The notes under the pieces are model-generated. The model was not told where the DNA came from, made no database searches, and was given only the letters and a program-made list of their open reading frames with translations. A DNA stretch of 64,000 bases from Phorcus lineatus (lineage: Eukaryota; Mollusca; Gastropoda; Trochida; Trochidae): the NCBI GenBank assembly GCA_921293015.1, contig OV121088.1:39680836-39744835 (forward strand), given 5' to 3'. Of this stretch, positions 47,691 through 60,430 are shown piece after piece. The position numbers and the translations under genes were made by a program. Positions within the stretch are counted from its first letter, which is position 1. The number at the start of each line of letters is the position of its first letter.

Positions 47691-48140
47691 TGGACCTTTC
47701 TCGCAACAAGTTCGCCTGTTATGCACCTATAGTTCAACATTTCTTGTTACACATTAGCCATGCAGTTGCAGTAGGAGTTCGAATTTTTCAATTCGTTTAT
47801 CGGTTATGGTACGAGTTCCTCGTTCTCTGCAACGCGTTCATCAGTTGTAAAACCAGACCCCTTTTTTCCACAACACATTTGCAAGACTTTTCAATATACT
47901 CACATTGTGGCACTACTTCCACGTTTATCGAAATAGTTTTAATTTACATTGTCTCGATTGTCTTCACCCTGAGTCACCGCTATAATTTGCTTGAAAGAAT
48001 GAATGTAGTAACAGAAAACAGTTATTTATTTTAGAAACAGTTCATCAACTAGTTTAGCTTTGCTGGAACGCGTTCACATTTAGCATAACTTGTTTTACTT
48101 CGAAGCTGAAAGCAGCTTCGCCATATTTCCGATGAGAAAG
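47690..48140 (+). repeat. Dyad module shared with 29.4-30.1 kb
   Basis: Shares TGTCTCGATTGTCTTCACC and the GAAAGTATT landmark with copy A, with dyads such as AACGCGTT. The 114-codon frame across it is a consequence of stop-poor repeat sequence. Confidence 0.5.
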
Positions 48141-48488
48141 TATTCTCTGCTGACGATACTGATTTCCATCGACACTATTTTGGAATTTTTCGATTTAACA
48201 TCTATACAACGTTTTCTATTATATGAACTGTTAACCGTGCTAATGAAAACTTTTTGAGAACTGGTTCTAACATTTTCAGCGCTTAGAGACCTATATAGGG
48301 GATTTCGTCTGTTGTTTCGGAGGTCTCTTGTTTTCTTATAATAACCTACCAGGAGGTTTTACATTGGACAGTCGAGGCATTTTTTCATATGTATGACCTA
48401 CCCTGAGTGTGGAAGGTTTTTATATTTCAAAGTCAAAGGTTTTTCTTTTCCCCCATACTACAGTCTTTTGGAAAATTCAAAACTTGCA

Positions 48489-48567
48489 ACCTTCCAAGGT
48501 GGATTCGAACCCCCAACCCTCTAAACCGTAAGCTAGCGCCCTAACCACTAGTCTTACGGGTCAGACA
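48489..48567 (-). mobile_element. SINE-type tRNA-like head
   Basis: The minus strand has an A-box-like CTAGTGGTTAGGGCGCTAGC and a B-box GGGGGTTCGAATCCACC. The T-stem pairs poorly and the acceptor stem does not close, so it is not a functional tRNA. The element body probably continues toward 48.3 kb. The 3' module of the other SINEs is absent, so this is a second family. Confidence 0.6.
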
Positions 48568-48569
48568 GA

Positions 48570-49190
48570 ATTCAAGGCTTAGTTTAACAATCTAATGATT
48601 GAGGTTAAATTTTCAATTTTAAAAAATCGGTCCAAAAGTATTTTGATATCTAATTGCTCTTTAATTTCCATTTTTAAATGCATACAAACATTGATAATTC
48701 ATAAAAATAGTGGGACACCTTTTTACCTGCGATAAATTTATAGGATCCAAAAACGGTATCAATCACATGACTTGTCCATTGTAATTTGTACACCTTACGC
48801 CACGAAGAATGCTTTCCACGTGCATTTTGTGCCATGTCAATTACAAAGAGTAATTGTTTGCTTTAAGAGGAAACTAATTTACAGTGCATTTTATTCAGAA
48901 TTAAAACGAAATTATGATGCTATTTAATCCAATAATGAATGTTCGACAAATTCGACGAACATAAATACTTGATATTTGACTATTTTCGTCTTTTTATAAT
49001 CAGTCAATAAATATGTTTACGAACACAACAGTATGGATAAATGCCTGTGGGTTGTTAATTAATGTTTAATTACGGCTTCTCGCTTTCAGTCTTACTTTCC
49101 ACCAAGCTTTCTTTCCTCAGGTTTTGAAAACCCAAGCATAACCTCGTTATCGTGTTTTAACCCTAACTTATAGTGAAACCTACAACTGTT
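48570..49190. other. Gene-free stretch
   Basis: AT-rich, no dyads, nothing recognised. Confidence 0.4.
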
Positions 49191-49574
49191 ACCGCAATAC
49201 TTTTGGTTACACATCAACTAGTTCGCGCTTCGGTGAATAGTTACACGTTCCATAAACATCTGAAATATAGTAAATCATGAATATTTCCTATCTAACCTGA
49301 AATTTCATTACGCATTTCCATTTTCATTTAATCTAAGAAATCTTCAGTGGCGTGTTTTGATATTTTGTTTAGGGCGTCATCAAATTAAAAACTTGAAAAA
49401 TTACAAAATTATTGTATTATAATATAACTCTTACAACTTTTCAACTCGATCGGTACTCTTAAACTTGTTCCCAAGTTGGTGAAATATGAGGAGATAGGTC
49501 CCGGCAAACATTCATCTGAAACACATATCTGAGAAAATGTTGTAGTTTATTCTCAACAGACGTACAGCATGATG

Positions 49575-50110
49575 AAGCTACAATACTACAACGCGTTCAA
49601 GCTTGCATCAACTAGTTCACGCTTTGCAGAACGTGTTCCTCATTTCCTCTACTAGTGACATGTCCGTCACGCTGTTTTATTCGAGGGTGCCTCTTACTTA
49701 CTGATAGCGTATGCCTTTTTATTCGATCGCAACTTTGTAACTGACTGAGAAAAAGTTAAAAAGTTTCGTGAACTAGTTCCAAAAATCTAGAACGCGTTCA
49801 GACTTTGTACAACTAGTTCGTTTCATTAAATTATTCTCGAGTTGTTGAAAAGTGTCAGGAGGTACTTGAAAAAGAAACTATTTAATGCATTTCCGATTTT
49901 TCATTTAGTACATTTTCATGTACAACAATGTACAATTCTACAACGTGTTAGAACTCGACAACGCGATCACAGTCGGTGTCAACTCGTTCACGCGTTGCAG
50001 AACTAGTTGCATGTTTTCCATGATGAGCGCACCTCCTGTTGAATAAATAATTTGAGTATCTTCCTGATGACCTTGCCCTAATGATAGCTTTTTTACATAT
50101 GGTTGTCTTA
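49575..50110 (-). repeat. Module P, copy 2 (inverted)
   Basis: Reverse complement of 23,305-24,165 with a gap. It includes the small frame beginning MENMQLVLQ (minus strand, about 50,018 to 49,938). It abuts module Q at 50.13 kb, and the minus frame runs back through NSCRTKGEVY in Q. Confidence 0.8.
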
Positions 50111-50129
50111 ATATTTTGGTATTCTGTGG

Positions 50130-50670
50130 ATACACCTCTCCTTTTGTCCTACAACTGTTCAACTAACTCGGCGAGACGATGAACGTGTTCTCAAGAGCGT
50201 GAACTAGTTGTTAACTAGTTGTAAAACAGTTTTGAACTAGTTGTTGAAAAGTCGGAACGAGTTGTTGAAAAATCGGAACGAGTTCTTCCTCTGGTCGTTT
50301 TGCAGATATAAATCAATAATAATTTCATTTGTCTATGAAATAACACGAAACCTACCTGTGCCTTGATATCAAATACGGAATGAGTTTAGAGTCTTGAGAA
50401 CTACACTGTAGTTGTAAAAAGTCAGAACGCGTTATAGACATGTACAAGTTCTAGAAGTGTTGATTATCGGGTGACTTGACAGCAAATCATATTGATAGAA
50501 CATTACGAGCAAAAACATGTACGTGATCTAATGTAAATCGAAAACCGTGCCAGTAAAAAATTAAGTTGAATTTCGTGTTTCACCTCTTCATTTGTCATAC
50601 AACTGTTCTACTATTTCGGTAAGACGATGAATTTTGTTCGCAAGAGCGTGAACTAGTTGTTGAAAGTCTG
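50130..50670 (+). repeat. Module Q copy
   Basis: Begins CCTCTCCTTTTGTCC, then GGCGAGACGATGAAC, GAGCGTGAACTAGTTG (followed by two more AACTAGTT), CTCTGGTCGT and AGTTTAGAGTCTTG. The same module occurs inverted at 30.56-30.9 kb and several times at 60.1-63.3 kb. Confidence 0.8.
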
Positions 50671-50679
50671 TACGCGTTG

Positions 50680-53230
50680 TAGAATTTTGATACTCTTGTT
50701 GAGAGCAAGGACTGCGTTGAGGATAGCTTACATGAGTTGGGAGTTTCAGAATTTGACCTACATGTTTAGAGCGGAACGAGTTTTAGAAAGCTAATTTAGT
50801 TTTGAGAGCGTGGAACAAGTTGTTCAAGTGCGATTTAGTTTTGAGAACGTTGAAAAGTGAATTAGATGATGTACAAGACGCTTCGTAGAATGTGCATGTT
50901 GCGAACTTTGAACGCGTTGTTGAACAGTGACTTCGTGTTGTACGATACTTTTTAAGTTTTAGTGCCTTCAACATGTTTAATATTGGTGGTTTTAATTGTT
51001 GAGAGCGTGGAAGAGTTTTATAAGTGGGATTTAAATATTGAATGAACAAGGCGAGATATACACGCGCGGTGTTGCTTTTGATAGCTATAGTGTAGACGAA
51101 TTGTTCAATTATGATTTCGTTGACGGATGCAGGATACGGATTGTAAGAGTTTGATCTACATGTTTGAAGCACTAATTAGGCCCGACATTTTTTAAGATAT
51201 TGTTTTCGTCAATTTCTCGGTAACTTTGAACGATATTAAAATAGTGTTGATGGCCATCCCCGTGTCATAATGGATACAGAATCAGATTGTCATTTCATTA
51301 GAGTTAACACAAATACATTTTGTGCTAAGTAAGAATGTAGAGGCCGCCTCTGCTGAAAATCGGGGTCTATCAGAATAACATTTAACATGTCAGTAAAGTT
51401 TCCTATATGTGGTTTATAGTTGTCTACTGCAAGAAGCGAGTTACACAACATTGTTTTAGATGTTGGAGAGTGGTGATTTTTTCAAGCGTACGTGATGTAG
51501 TTGATCGTTTGGAACATAGAACGTGTGCAAATGTGATGTAGATGTGGATGAATAATTTCTGAATGTTGCGAGCGTGTAACGAGTTAGTTAGTGTGATTGG
51601 GTTATTAAGAGCGTGAATGACGTTTTCGAATTGTGATCAAGTTGTTTACAGAATGATTTGCATTTTTGCAAAAGTAATTTTGTTGTTGAAAGCGGGGATC
51701 GCGTTATACAAATATGATTTAGTTGTTGATGGCGTGGTTGGTGTTGTTAAATTTTATTCAGTTGTTGAGAGCGTAGGTAGCAACGTAGAAGATGTGTTTT
51801 TCAATGTGGAGGGTATTGATCGTGTTGTACACGTGAGATTTATTTTTTTTGGAGCGTGGATCGGCTCGTATAAGAGTTATTTAGTCAAAGAAAGGGTGGA
51901 TCGCTTTGCTCAAAGTGAGTTATTTGATAAGATCGCGTCGGAGGAGAGGATCTTTTTTGTTGAGAGCGTGGATCGCGTTTTAGAAGTGTGAGAGTGTTGT
52001 TGAGAGCATGGATTGCGTTTTGCAAGTATGATTTAGTTGTTTAAAACATGGAACGCGTTGTCGACGTGTGAGTTAGTTGTTCATAGCGTAGATCGTGTTG
52101 TTCAGATCTAAGTGTGATTTTAAGGCTTCAATCACGTTGTTGAAGTGTCATGTAGTTGTTGAGAGCGTGGATTGCGTTGTCCAAGTGAAATTTTGTTGTT
52201 GAAAGCGAGGATCGCGTTGTCCAAGTGTGATGTAGTTGTTCAAATCATACATCGCATTATCTAAGCATGATTTAGTTTTTGAGAGCGTGGGTCTTGTTGT
52301 AGAAGTATGATTTATTTGTTGATTTGTGACGTGTGAGTTAGTTGGCGAGAGCGTAAAATAAGTGGTTGAAGCCCATTTTCGTCGTTGCAATTATGGATCG
52401 CATTGCCCAAGTTTTGTTAAGTTTTTGGGGGCGTGAAACTGACTTTTCAAGCATGGGAGCGTTGATCGTATCGTAGAAGTGTGATCTGGTTGTTAAAAGC
52501 TTAAGACGAATTGTAGAGAAAGTGATTTAGTTGTTTAGAGCGCGGATCTACTTGTTTAGAGCTTGAATTAGCAAGGAACGACGAAGGATAAGTTTTATAA
52601 AATGATTAGAAGTGTGTTTTATTAAAAGTTTAAAAAAGTGTTGAAGATATGGTTACTACCAGCATGGGACGAAAGATACATTTGTGACTTTGTTGTAAAA
52701 ATGTTCCACGTGTTTAAAAAATGTAGTTGTTGTAAAGTTGTTGAGAGGCGAAGACGTGCATGCATATTAGGAGCATGGAACGCGTTGTAGAAGTTTTACA
52801 AAAGGCATTTTGGTTAACGAAAGCTGAAAACAAAAAGATAGTTGATTTTGTGAGGGAGGAACAAGGAATCATATTTCGCTATTGTTATCTTGATATTGTT
52901 TTTAACCTATTTCTCATGTTGATCATGGGTGATGTAGTTGTTGATAGCATAGATCGAATGCAGAGTTTAATAGGTCTTATTGTTTCTTGAATAAGTTGAA
53001 CGTGTTACAGAAGGGTGCTTTATAGTTGTTGAGAAGTAGGAACGCGTTGTGGAAGCAACATCTGCGTCTAGCAAAGAGTTGGCAAAGTGGACGTTTTTTT
53101 GTATGATGCACGAGTAGTGGAAGTTAGATATCTGCAGATTGCCTATATCTGAATCTAAGTTTTAAAAATGATTTATATGTTTGATGAATGGAACGACTTG
53201 TAGAAGTTAGATCTGGATTTCGGGAACGTG
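50680..53230 (+). repeat. Long degenerate 40-42-bp array (type S)
   Basis: About 2.5 kb of units built from TTAGTTGTTGAGAGCGTGG and ATCGCGTTGT(A/C)CAAGTGTGA. Many units are 42 bases (14 codons), so open frames of 124 codons (51,617-51,991 plus) and 129 codons (50,783-51,172 minus) arise with a VVESVDRVVEV-like period. These frames are rich in V and have no other sign of being genes. Confidence 0.8.
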
Positions 53231-53257
53231 ACAGGAGTTTTAAGAACATTTGTTGGA

Positions 53258-53487
53258 AATTAAAACCTATGTGCCTTTTGGGGTTTTCAACTTCTTTGCA
53301 TTTTTATTTTTACCCGTTTCCATGGAAACGTAACATAGGATTTCTTTTCCGGAGCACAACTCCAAAACGGTGAGACCTATCTTGACGAAACTTGGTATGT
53401 GCAACGGGCATCATGCGGAGATGTGCCTTTTGGGGTTTTCAACTTCTTTGCTTTTTTATTTTTACCAGTTTCCATGGAAACGTAACA
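53258..53487 (+). repeat. 152-bp minisatellite, 1.5 units, inverted
   Basis: GTGCCTTTTGGGGTTTTCAA at 53,271 and again at 53,423, exactly 152 apart. Reverse complement of the 22.5-23.2 kb array. Confidence 0.9.
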
Positions 53488-53994
53488 GAACCGAAGACAC
53501 TAGATTAATAATTAATTAATCTTCAAGGTATTAGCTTTATAAAAATCTCTCCCATCTTCAATAGTAATTAAAAATTTACCTGTGACAAATCAAACTTGGT
53601 AGGAGAAAATACTTTCATATCGCTGCATTTCATCTTGTAATCAAAACAAGTTTTGCAAAAGTTGAAAAAGTTCCCCTAAGAAAGAACTATAGTTGACTCA
53701 GGCATGATAATGATGAGTTGGACTGTGTGGAAGATTTGGAAACTAGACGTGGATATTCAGCTGTAATAAATGTATGTCTTTCGATACAGGAGAGTCGATA
53801 AATCTGTGTGAAAACAATCTTCACAATTACTGTCGAACAATCGGGCTCAATAAACGTTGAACTTGTTCATCGGCGACACAAATAGTTGTTGATTTTATTA
53901 AAATTTGGCGGATGATACTTTAACTTTGCAGAATATGTACCTGGCTGTATGATTTGAAATTCATCATTCGTAAGAAATACCAGTTAAAAAATGT

Positions 53995-54165
53995 GGAACG
54001 AGTTGTGTAACTGGCGAACGTGTTTCGGGAAGTTTGAACTAGTTCTACAACTGGTGAACGCGTTGTTGAAAAAATCGAACTAGTTCTACAACTGGCGACC
54101 GTGTTGCGGGAAGTTTGAACTAGTTCTACAACTGATGAACGCGTTGTTGAAAAAATCGAACTTTA
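53995..54165 (-). repeat. 40/41-bp dyad minisatellite, short
   Basis: GAACTAGTTCTACAACTGG starts at 54,036, 54,077 and 54,117. The unit contains GAACTAGTTC at offset 0 and GAACGCGTTG or GAACGTGTTG at offset 20. Confidence 0.85.
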
Positions 54166-54914
54166 ATTCCATATAATATTTTAGCGGATTTATATACTAG
54201 TCATAGTATTGTTGATACCCGGCATCCCATCGAGAATTTAATTACTACGATTGAAAAGTCAAAGATATCAATAAAGATTCAACAGTAGCTGAGAAAGGTG
54301 ACAACTGCTACACACGTTGGAATGCGCGAGGACTTGGCACGCTGTGAACCTATTTGTTAGTAACATGTCTCATGTATTTTGAAACAATCATCTAATGCAT
54401 TATCGATCAAATATGTTTCATTTGTCTGTAAAATACCTTGCAACCTATCGTGTCTTCTAAAATGGAAAAAACTTTAGATATTGCGAACTAGTTGTACAAA
54501 GTCGGAACACGTTCAAACTTTGGAGAACTAGTTCATCAAAGCTTGAATGCGTTGCTTATTTTGAATCGTTTTGTTTAGTTCTAGCGGACCAAAAGGGTTC
54601 CATTTCATTAGAAATGGTTCAACAGTATGACAGAATAACATTATTGTTAATTTTGTCATCAATATAACGTTAGCAGATCATATTAAAACTTGGTTTCATT
54701 ACAAATTTACATCAACTCGTGAACTAGTTCTGATCGAGTTGTTGAAAAGTTGACCGAGTTGTATCAGTGTGAACTGCCTTCCAATTAATAGCCAATGACT
54801 AGATTAATAATTATTTGTCAAGGTATTAGCTTTATAAACATCTCACCCATCTTCAATAGTAATTACAAATTTACCTCTGACATATCAAACTTGGTAGGAG
54901 AATATACTTTAAAA

Positions 54915-55335
54915 AATGTGGAACGAGTTGTGTAACTGGCTAACGTGTTTCGGGAAGTTTGAACTTGTTCTACAACTGGTGAACGCGTTGTCGAAAAAAT
55001 CGAACTAGTTCTACAACTGGTGAACGTGTTGCGGGAAGTTTGAACTACTTGTACAACTGGTGAACGCGTTGTTGAAAAAATCGAACTAGTTCTACAACTG
55101 GCGAACGTGTTGCAGGAAGTTTGAACAAGTTGTACAACTGGTGAACGCGTTGTTGAAAAAATCGAACTAGTTCTTCAACTGGTGAACGCGTTGTTGAAAA
55201 AATCTAACTAGTTCTACAACTGGTGAACGCGTTGTTGAAAAAGGGGGACCTGTTCCGATAGGTTGGAACTTATCTTACAACTGATGATCGTGTTGAAAGA
55301 AATGTTGAACTAGTTGTGTAACTGGCGAACGTGTT
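54915..55335 (-). repeat. 40/41-bp dyad minisatellite, long
   Basis: About ten units alternating a TTGAAAAAATC linker and a GCGGGAAGTTT linker, with dyads every 20-21 bases. The 40/41 length breaks any reading frame across units. Confidence 0.9.
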
Positions 55336-56159
55336 GACTGGCTCTGACTTGCGAGGAATAAAGGGAAGGAGTGAAAATCAATCAAAATGTGTTTGATTGT
55401 TTCGTATTTATAAAATGTACAGTGAGTTTAGTAAAGAATGTTCATCTAAATTAATTGAGTTATGTCCATTGTATGTAGGAATTAGCTTAAATGCTCGTGC
55501 TTTGCCATTTTTTCGCTTCGAGGTGTGATTGAAAGGTAATTCTACTTGCTTTAATCAATGTTCGAGACATAAGTTGAATTTCAAATTCAAGGCATCTTAG
55601 ATTTAAACATCCTTGAAAGCTATGAGTAAATTGATTTGATTTAAAGTGACACAGAGTATGTTTCATATTTTCCCTTATTAAAACAGTGGCAAAATACCAT
55701 CTGCCTTGAGTTCAATCAAAATATCGTCCCTTAATTTGCGACTTCATCTTTATATTTCAAAATAAGGATATTTTCTCATTTAAATGATGATAGAAATGCT
55801 AAGAAGTCAACAGTTTGCAACTAATTTACATGAATATTAGTTAAATGATCTACTAGACATTATCAATATATATTTTTCCTTTTATCTGCTCTTATTAACT
55901 TTCAAGAATTAAGTCTTAATTAAGTTAATCATTTCCTCACGTCAATGTCCGGTTTTCGATCCTTATTACAATATGAACCTGTTCACTGTCTCCTTACTGA
56001 TCATATCAGCTATAAAATGCTGATTTAATGTTGAGACAACTATTTCTCGGTTGTGCATCATCCTCAAAGGTTGACTCCAACATCAAAAACTGTAATCCTC
56101 TAGATAGATCACGTGATTAGACTGTTTTTGGGGTTTGTTACTAAACATCCTCAACCTTC

Positions 56160-56447
56160 TATTGGTGAGGTGAGTTGGAGTTTAACGCAGCTTTCAAGAT
56201 TAATTCACTTATATCGCGGCTACTAGCTAGTATTATTGCAGGGAGAAAGCCCGCATCATTGCGGTAAATCCTGCGAGCATTGGCTGTAAGTACCGCTGAA
56301 ATTCAGTGTAGCCTTACTCCCACACCTGATTGCGTGTAGAACAGTTTCTATTACAGACATAGTTGGCGAGCCCCTGGCGGTATTCGATCCTCAGACTTGA
56401 TCCGAAGCCGAACGCGCTACCCACTGTGCTACCTCTAAGAGAGATTT
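56160..56447 (-). mobile_element. SINE inserted in copy D
   Basis: Minus strand head AGCACAGTGGGTAGCGCG and B-box GGATCGAATACCGCC near 56,375-56,440; the 3' module CTTGAAAGCTGCGTTAAAC is near 56,190. The matching point in copy B (about 36,090) has no insert, so it entered after the copies separated. Confidence 0.8.
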
Positions 56448-57879
56448 GCAAACTTATACTTTCATGTCAATATTTCCTTGGCAGTGTCGAGAATAAAAAT
56501 TACGAAATTCAAATAATGTATGTATCTAGTTAAAATATTTGTTGTATGATAATAAAGTATGTAAGTATCTATTTTATGGTAAAATACATTTTACTCTTTG
56601 ACCTTGAAATTGATAAAAACACGATAAAAAGTTGATTTGTTCTAACAAAAGTTATCTCCCCTGGATTGACAATTTTACAGATAAGGAGTATTTGATTGTG
56701 AATGTCTATGCTATCCTTTGGTAACATATAATGTTTTTGTTCTTGCATATTATTTAAGTGTGAAAATACAATAAAAAGTTTCATTTACAAATTACTCATA
56801 ATACAAAAAACAATATATATTATTCACATATTTTATTCAAATAAATGTATTTTGAACGCTACTTCAAGTGTGATTTATCCCATAGGGCCTCTTTGTTGCC
56901 TTTGTTTGTTTTACATAGGTCTTTATTGTATTTTACCGTAATACATAAATAGAACAATGTAAACTTAATATTAATTACTAAATTTGTACTAATGTTTTTG
57001 GGCCTTGCCTCATTGTCCAATCGTGATAGTCATAAGGTCTCAAAACCATCAAGTCATCTTATCGACAAACGGAAAATCAATTCATCGGTTGTATAAATAA
57101 GATTTGATGATTAAATGACCGAATTATCCATTGGAGTCACAATGTGAATGCATGAATCATAAATATGTAAATATTCACAGACCTTCAATTTGTGCACGAA
57201 AAGTCAAAATTCGGATTCACCGCCTTCACAAATACGCCGGATACAGAAAGGTGCAACTAGTTTCACAACGCATGAACGAGTTGACACAGGCTTTGATCGA
57301 GTCGTAGAGTTCGAACAAAATTACTGAATGACTTGTTGAAAATGTTGCTGAGTTGAGAACGGCATTATCAGTTTCAAATGTATTCGTTGTGCTATGATCT
57401 AACATGTAAAATGTTTGGGAAACGTGGAACATGTTCTGCAAACCGTAAACTAGTTGCTGTAAGCTTGAACGCGTTTTAGGCTGTCACTTGATCACGAGGT
57501 CCAAAATGCGAACTAGTTCAAACGAGGTCTGAGCGAGTTGTTGAGTCGGAAGTATTTTAGATTTTGGGAAGAGATCACCAACAATGCAGTTGAACCTAAT
57601 ATGCTGTTTTTCAACCAAATGGTGTCCGTGTGTGTAGCCAAAAGCAATCCTTAACCTTGAAACTTTAGAACAATTGTGATTTTTTTTAATCCGAAAAAGA
57701 GTTTTAGGTTTCACATTCAAGTATTAGCATTAAGAACACGTTATGTTACATACTTCTAAAATCCACAAAACATATCTAGGTAAATTTAAAGCGTTTGCTT
57801 GACGTGGAAAGGATACATCCACATAATAGGTTTGTTAGGCTTGTCAGTTGTATGTGCGTTTTAGCGTCTTAATGTGCGT

Positions 57880-58120
57880 AGCGTGGAACGAGTTGTATAG
57901 ACGCGATTTAGTTGGTAGAGAAAGAAAAATCTTTTACAATAATTTAGGTAAAAGTTGAAAGTTTTGAAGTTAAGTAATTTTTTGTTGAAAACGTGGAACG
58001 GCTTTTAGAAGTGGAATTATGTTGATGCGTAGAATGTGTTGGAGATTGGTGATTTAGTTTGTGAAGGTTTTGAACGAGCTGTTGAATTTTAGAGTACTTT
58101 GATGCGCAGAACGAGTTGTG
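57880..58120 (+). repeat. Degenerate 40-42-bp array (type S)
   Basis: GCGTGGAACGAGTTGT, CGATTTAGTTGG and AACGTGGAACGGCTT style units. Confidence 0.5.
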
Positions 58121-58129
58121 GAATTGATA

Positions 58130-59190
58130 TAAGTTTGGTGAGAGCAGAGCCTTCAATTATTACAATGGTTTTGTTTATCCCTTTGAATTATAATGTCTCC
58201 AATAATACAAACTCTTGTATATCTCCGAGCCTATTCGTGTTCTGGATTCGAAAGCAAAACTTCAGAGTCAGGCGACACAGCCAGTTCTCAACAACTCGAC
58301 TAAAAGGGCCTCGACAAAAAACGAAGGTTAGTTGAGCTATTGTTATAATCGTGCCAGTCCAACGGGCCTCTGATTTCTACCTGGGCCAATACGGATATAC
58401 TTTCTTAATAGTATCCGGTTCAGTTGCATGTTGCAAAACGGTAATTCAAATTATATTTAAATAAGCAGTTAATTATTTATGATATTTTCGAGGTCCAAAG
58501 TTTCTTCGAGTTCAGGCTCAAACTCTGTCCTTAATTTTATGATGGAAACATTCCTTAAAGACACATTTACACATTATGGTTGTTTAACAAACAAAGTTTC
58601 GTTGTCCTACCCTGTAAGGTTTTTTGAGTTTTCATTTCATCAACAACAGATCACACTACAAATCTGAAAAAATCTACAAGCTTACATTTACACATCATAA
58701 TATAGTTTCACATATCATTTTTGGTTTAGCTATAGGAATTGACGTATATATTTCACAACGATAGATTTCTGTCTAACATTATCCTGAAAAGAGCCAAAAT
58801 TAAGAATGTCCAATAGATTGAAAAGGATTATTGTGTCAACTCTGATTGAGCAAGTTCTTTAGTTTGAATTCTGGTCTTAAACTAACCCCTGCAATATGTG
58901 TTTACTTAAAATACAGTGAACATAAAAGTTTAAGAAAATGATAAAAAGACAAAACTACTTTTATCATTCCGAAAACATATATACATAATTACATACATAC
59001 ACACACAAAGTGCTTTAATGTCTATCAAGATGCCTTTGTCCCTTGTATACAAATGAATAATTTTGTATGGGACAGAGGCCATTAAAATTGAAAAATTCCG
59101 TATGTCTGAAAAGAAGGAAGTAATTAAAAATCTCAAAAGAACAACTAATCATTGTGTCGATCTTAATGTTAGTTTCCCTAAAATAGGCCT
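58130..59190. other. Gene-free stretch
   Basis: AT-rich with a few short unsupported frames (58,099-58,335; 58,479-58,667; 58,930-59,136). Confidence 0.4.
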
Positions 59191-59219
59191 CACGTTATTT
59201 TTAGTTCTTGTCCAGAAAA

Positions 59220-59835
59220 ATATCCTTAAAAGCGTGTCCATGGAAAAGACCAAAATTGAAAGATCAAAGAAATTGGAAATCGCAAAATGAAGATGAAGAC
59301 TGTTCCATAAACCAAATTCCAAACACAAAGGACGTACGCGTTTTTAAAAAATACAAGTTACGTAATAAATGAAATAAAAAGTTTAAGGAAGTTGAAAATC
59401 CTTTAAGGAACACTACATGCAAAGTTTTTGTAATAAAGGCGTGTGATGATTACATCTAGGCGGGAAGCTAAAATCTGTGTTCACTTTGAAACGATAACAA
59501 TTGATGAAGGAGGACGGCGAAATTCCAAAGAAAAAACACAAAACTTATACACAACGTTTGGTCAATATACCTGGAGCCAAGTACCCTAATGTATAATGTT
59601 TCATTTCTGATCCGGAAACAATATTTGTAAATATTCTCGAGGGAAATGTCCATATATAAGGACGAAGTAGATTGAAAAAAGGCACGTTACAAAATTTCAG
59701 TATGTGTTTCCACGGTCAAAAATAAAAATTAAAATGGAAATTTAAAAGACACGTGTACCACCAACATGTCAAGTTTCAATGAGCTAAGGCTAATGGTATT
59801 CAAGTTGTGATCCGGGGAAAAAACGACGGAGGACA
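59220..59835. repeat. Diverged relative of the 152-bp minisatellite
   Basis: Recurring words GTTTCCACGGTCAAAAATAA, TCAAGTTTCAATGAGC, GTTGTGATCCGGGG and GATCCGGAAAC echo the plan of the 152-bp unit. No fixed period. Confidence 0.4.
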
Positions 59836-60430
59836 TTTATAGATCTCCTTCGAAATCCAACAATAAGCTGTATGTAACTATATTAAGAATATAAACCATC
59901 TATTCTTCAAGCACATTCGGAATAAGCTCGCATCAAAGAGAAATCACTACGTCTGGATCGAGTTTCCAGGGCCATTAACACGTTGGTACATTGTAAGGTG
60001 TTTTAAAAAAAACCTCATTCGTATCTTTTGTTGAAAATGACATGACAGCATATTGATAGAATATTATGAGGAAAAACATGTACCTGATCTAGTAAAAATC
60101 GAAAACTGTGTCGGAAAGTTTAGTTGAATTCCATGATACATCTCTCCTTTTGCCAAACAACTGTTCAACTAGTTTGGCGAGACGATGAACTAGTTCGGTG
60201 AACTAGTTGAGAACTAGTTGTTGAAAAGTCGGAACGCGTTCTGCCTCTGGTCGTATTGCTGATTTAAATCAGTCATGATTAATTTGTCTTTGAAATAACA
60301 GGAAACCTACATGTACCTTGATGTCAAAGGGGGAATGAGTTTAGAGTCTTGCGAACTAGTTGTAAAAAGTCAAAACGCGTTCTAGACATTTGCAACTAGT
60401 TCTAGAAATGTTGACAATCGGGTAACTTGA

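Larger units (their letters stand above)
53495..57480 (-). repeat. Module R copy D (-), longest
   Basis: Parallel to B. The spacer GGTATTAGCTTTATAAA and its neighbourhood occur twice (53.53 and 54.83 kb), so D contains an internal duplication of about 1.3 kb. Other landmarks are GAGTTGTTGAAAAGTTGACC (54,734), CATGTGG-type array starts, CGCTTCGAGGTGTGATTGAA (55,513) and the tail through GTGCACGAAAAGTC (57,193). Confidence 0.75.

Noticed and set aside
47690..48034. 114-codon frame as a gene
   Set aside because: Overlaps dyad modules shared with 29.4-30.1 kb, where the frame is not kept.
48489..48567. Functional tRNA gene
   Set aside because: The boxes are present but the T and acceptor stems do not pair properly; better explained as a SINE head.
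51617..51991. 124-codon V/E-rich frame as a gene
   Set aside because: Produced by stop-poor 42-bp repeats, with no start context, domain or non-repetitive sequence.
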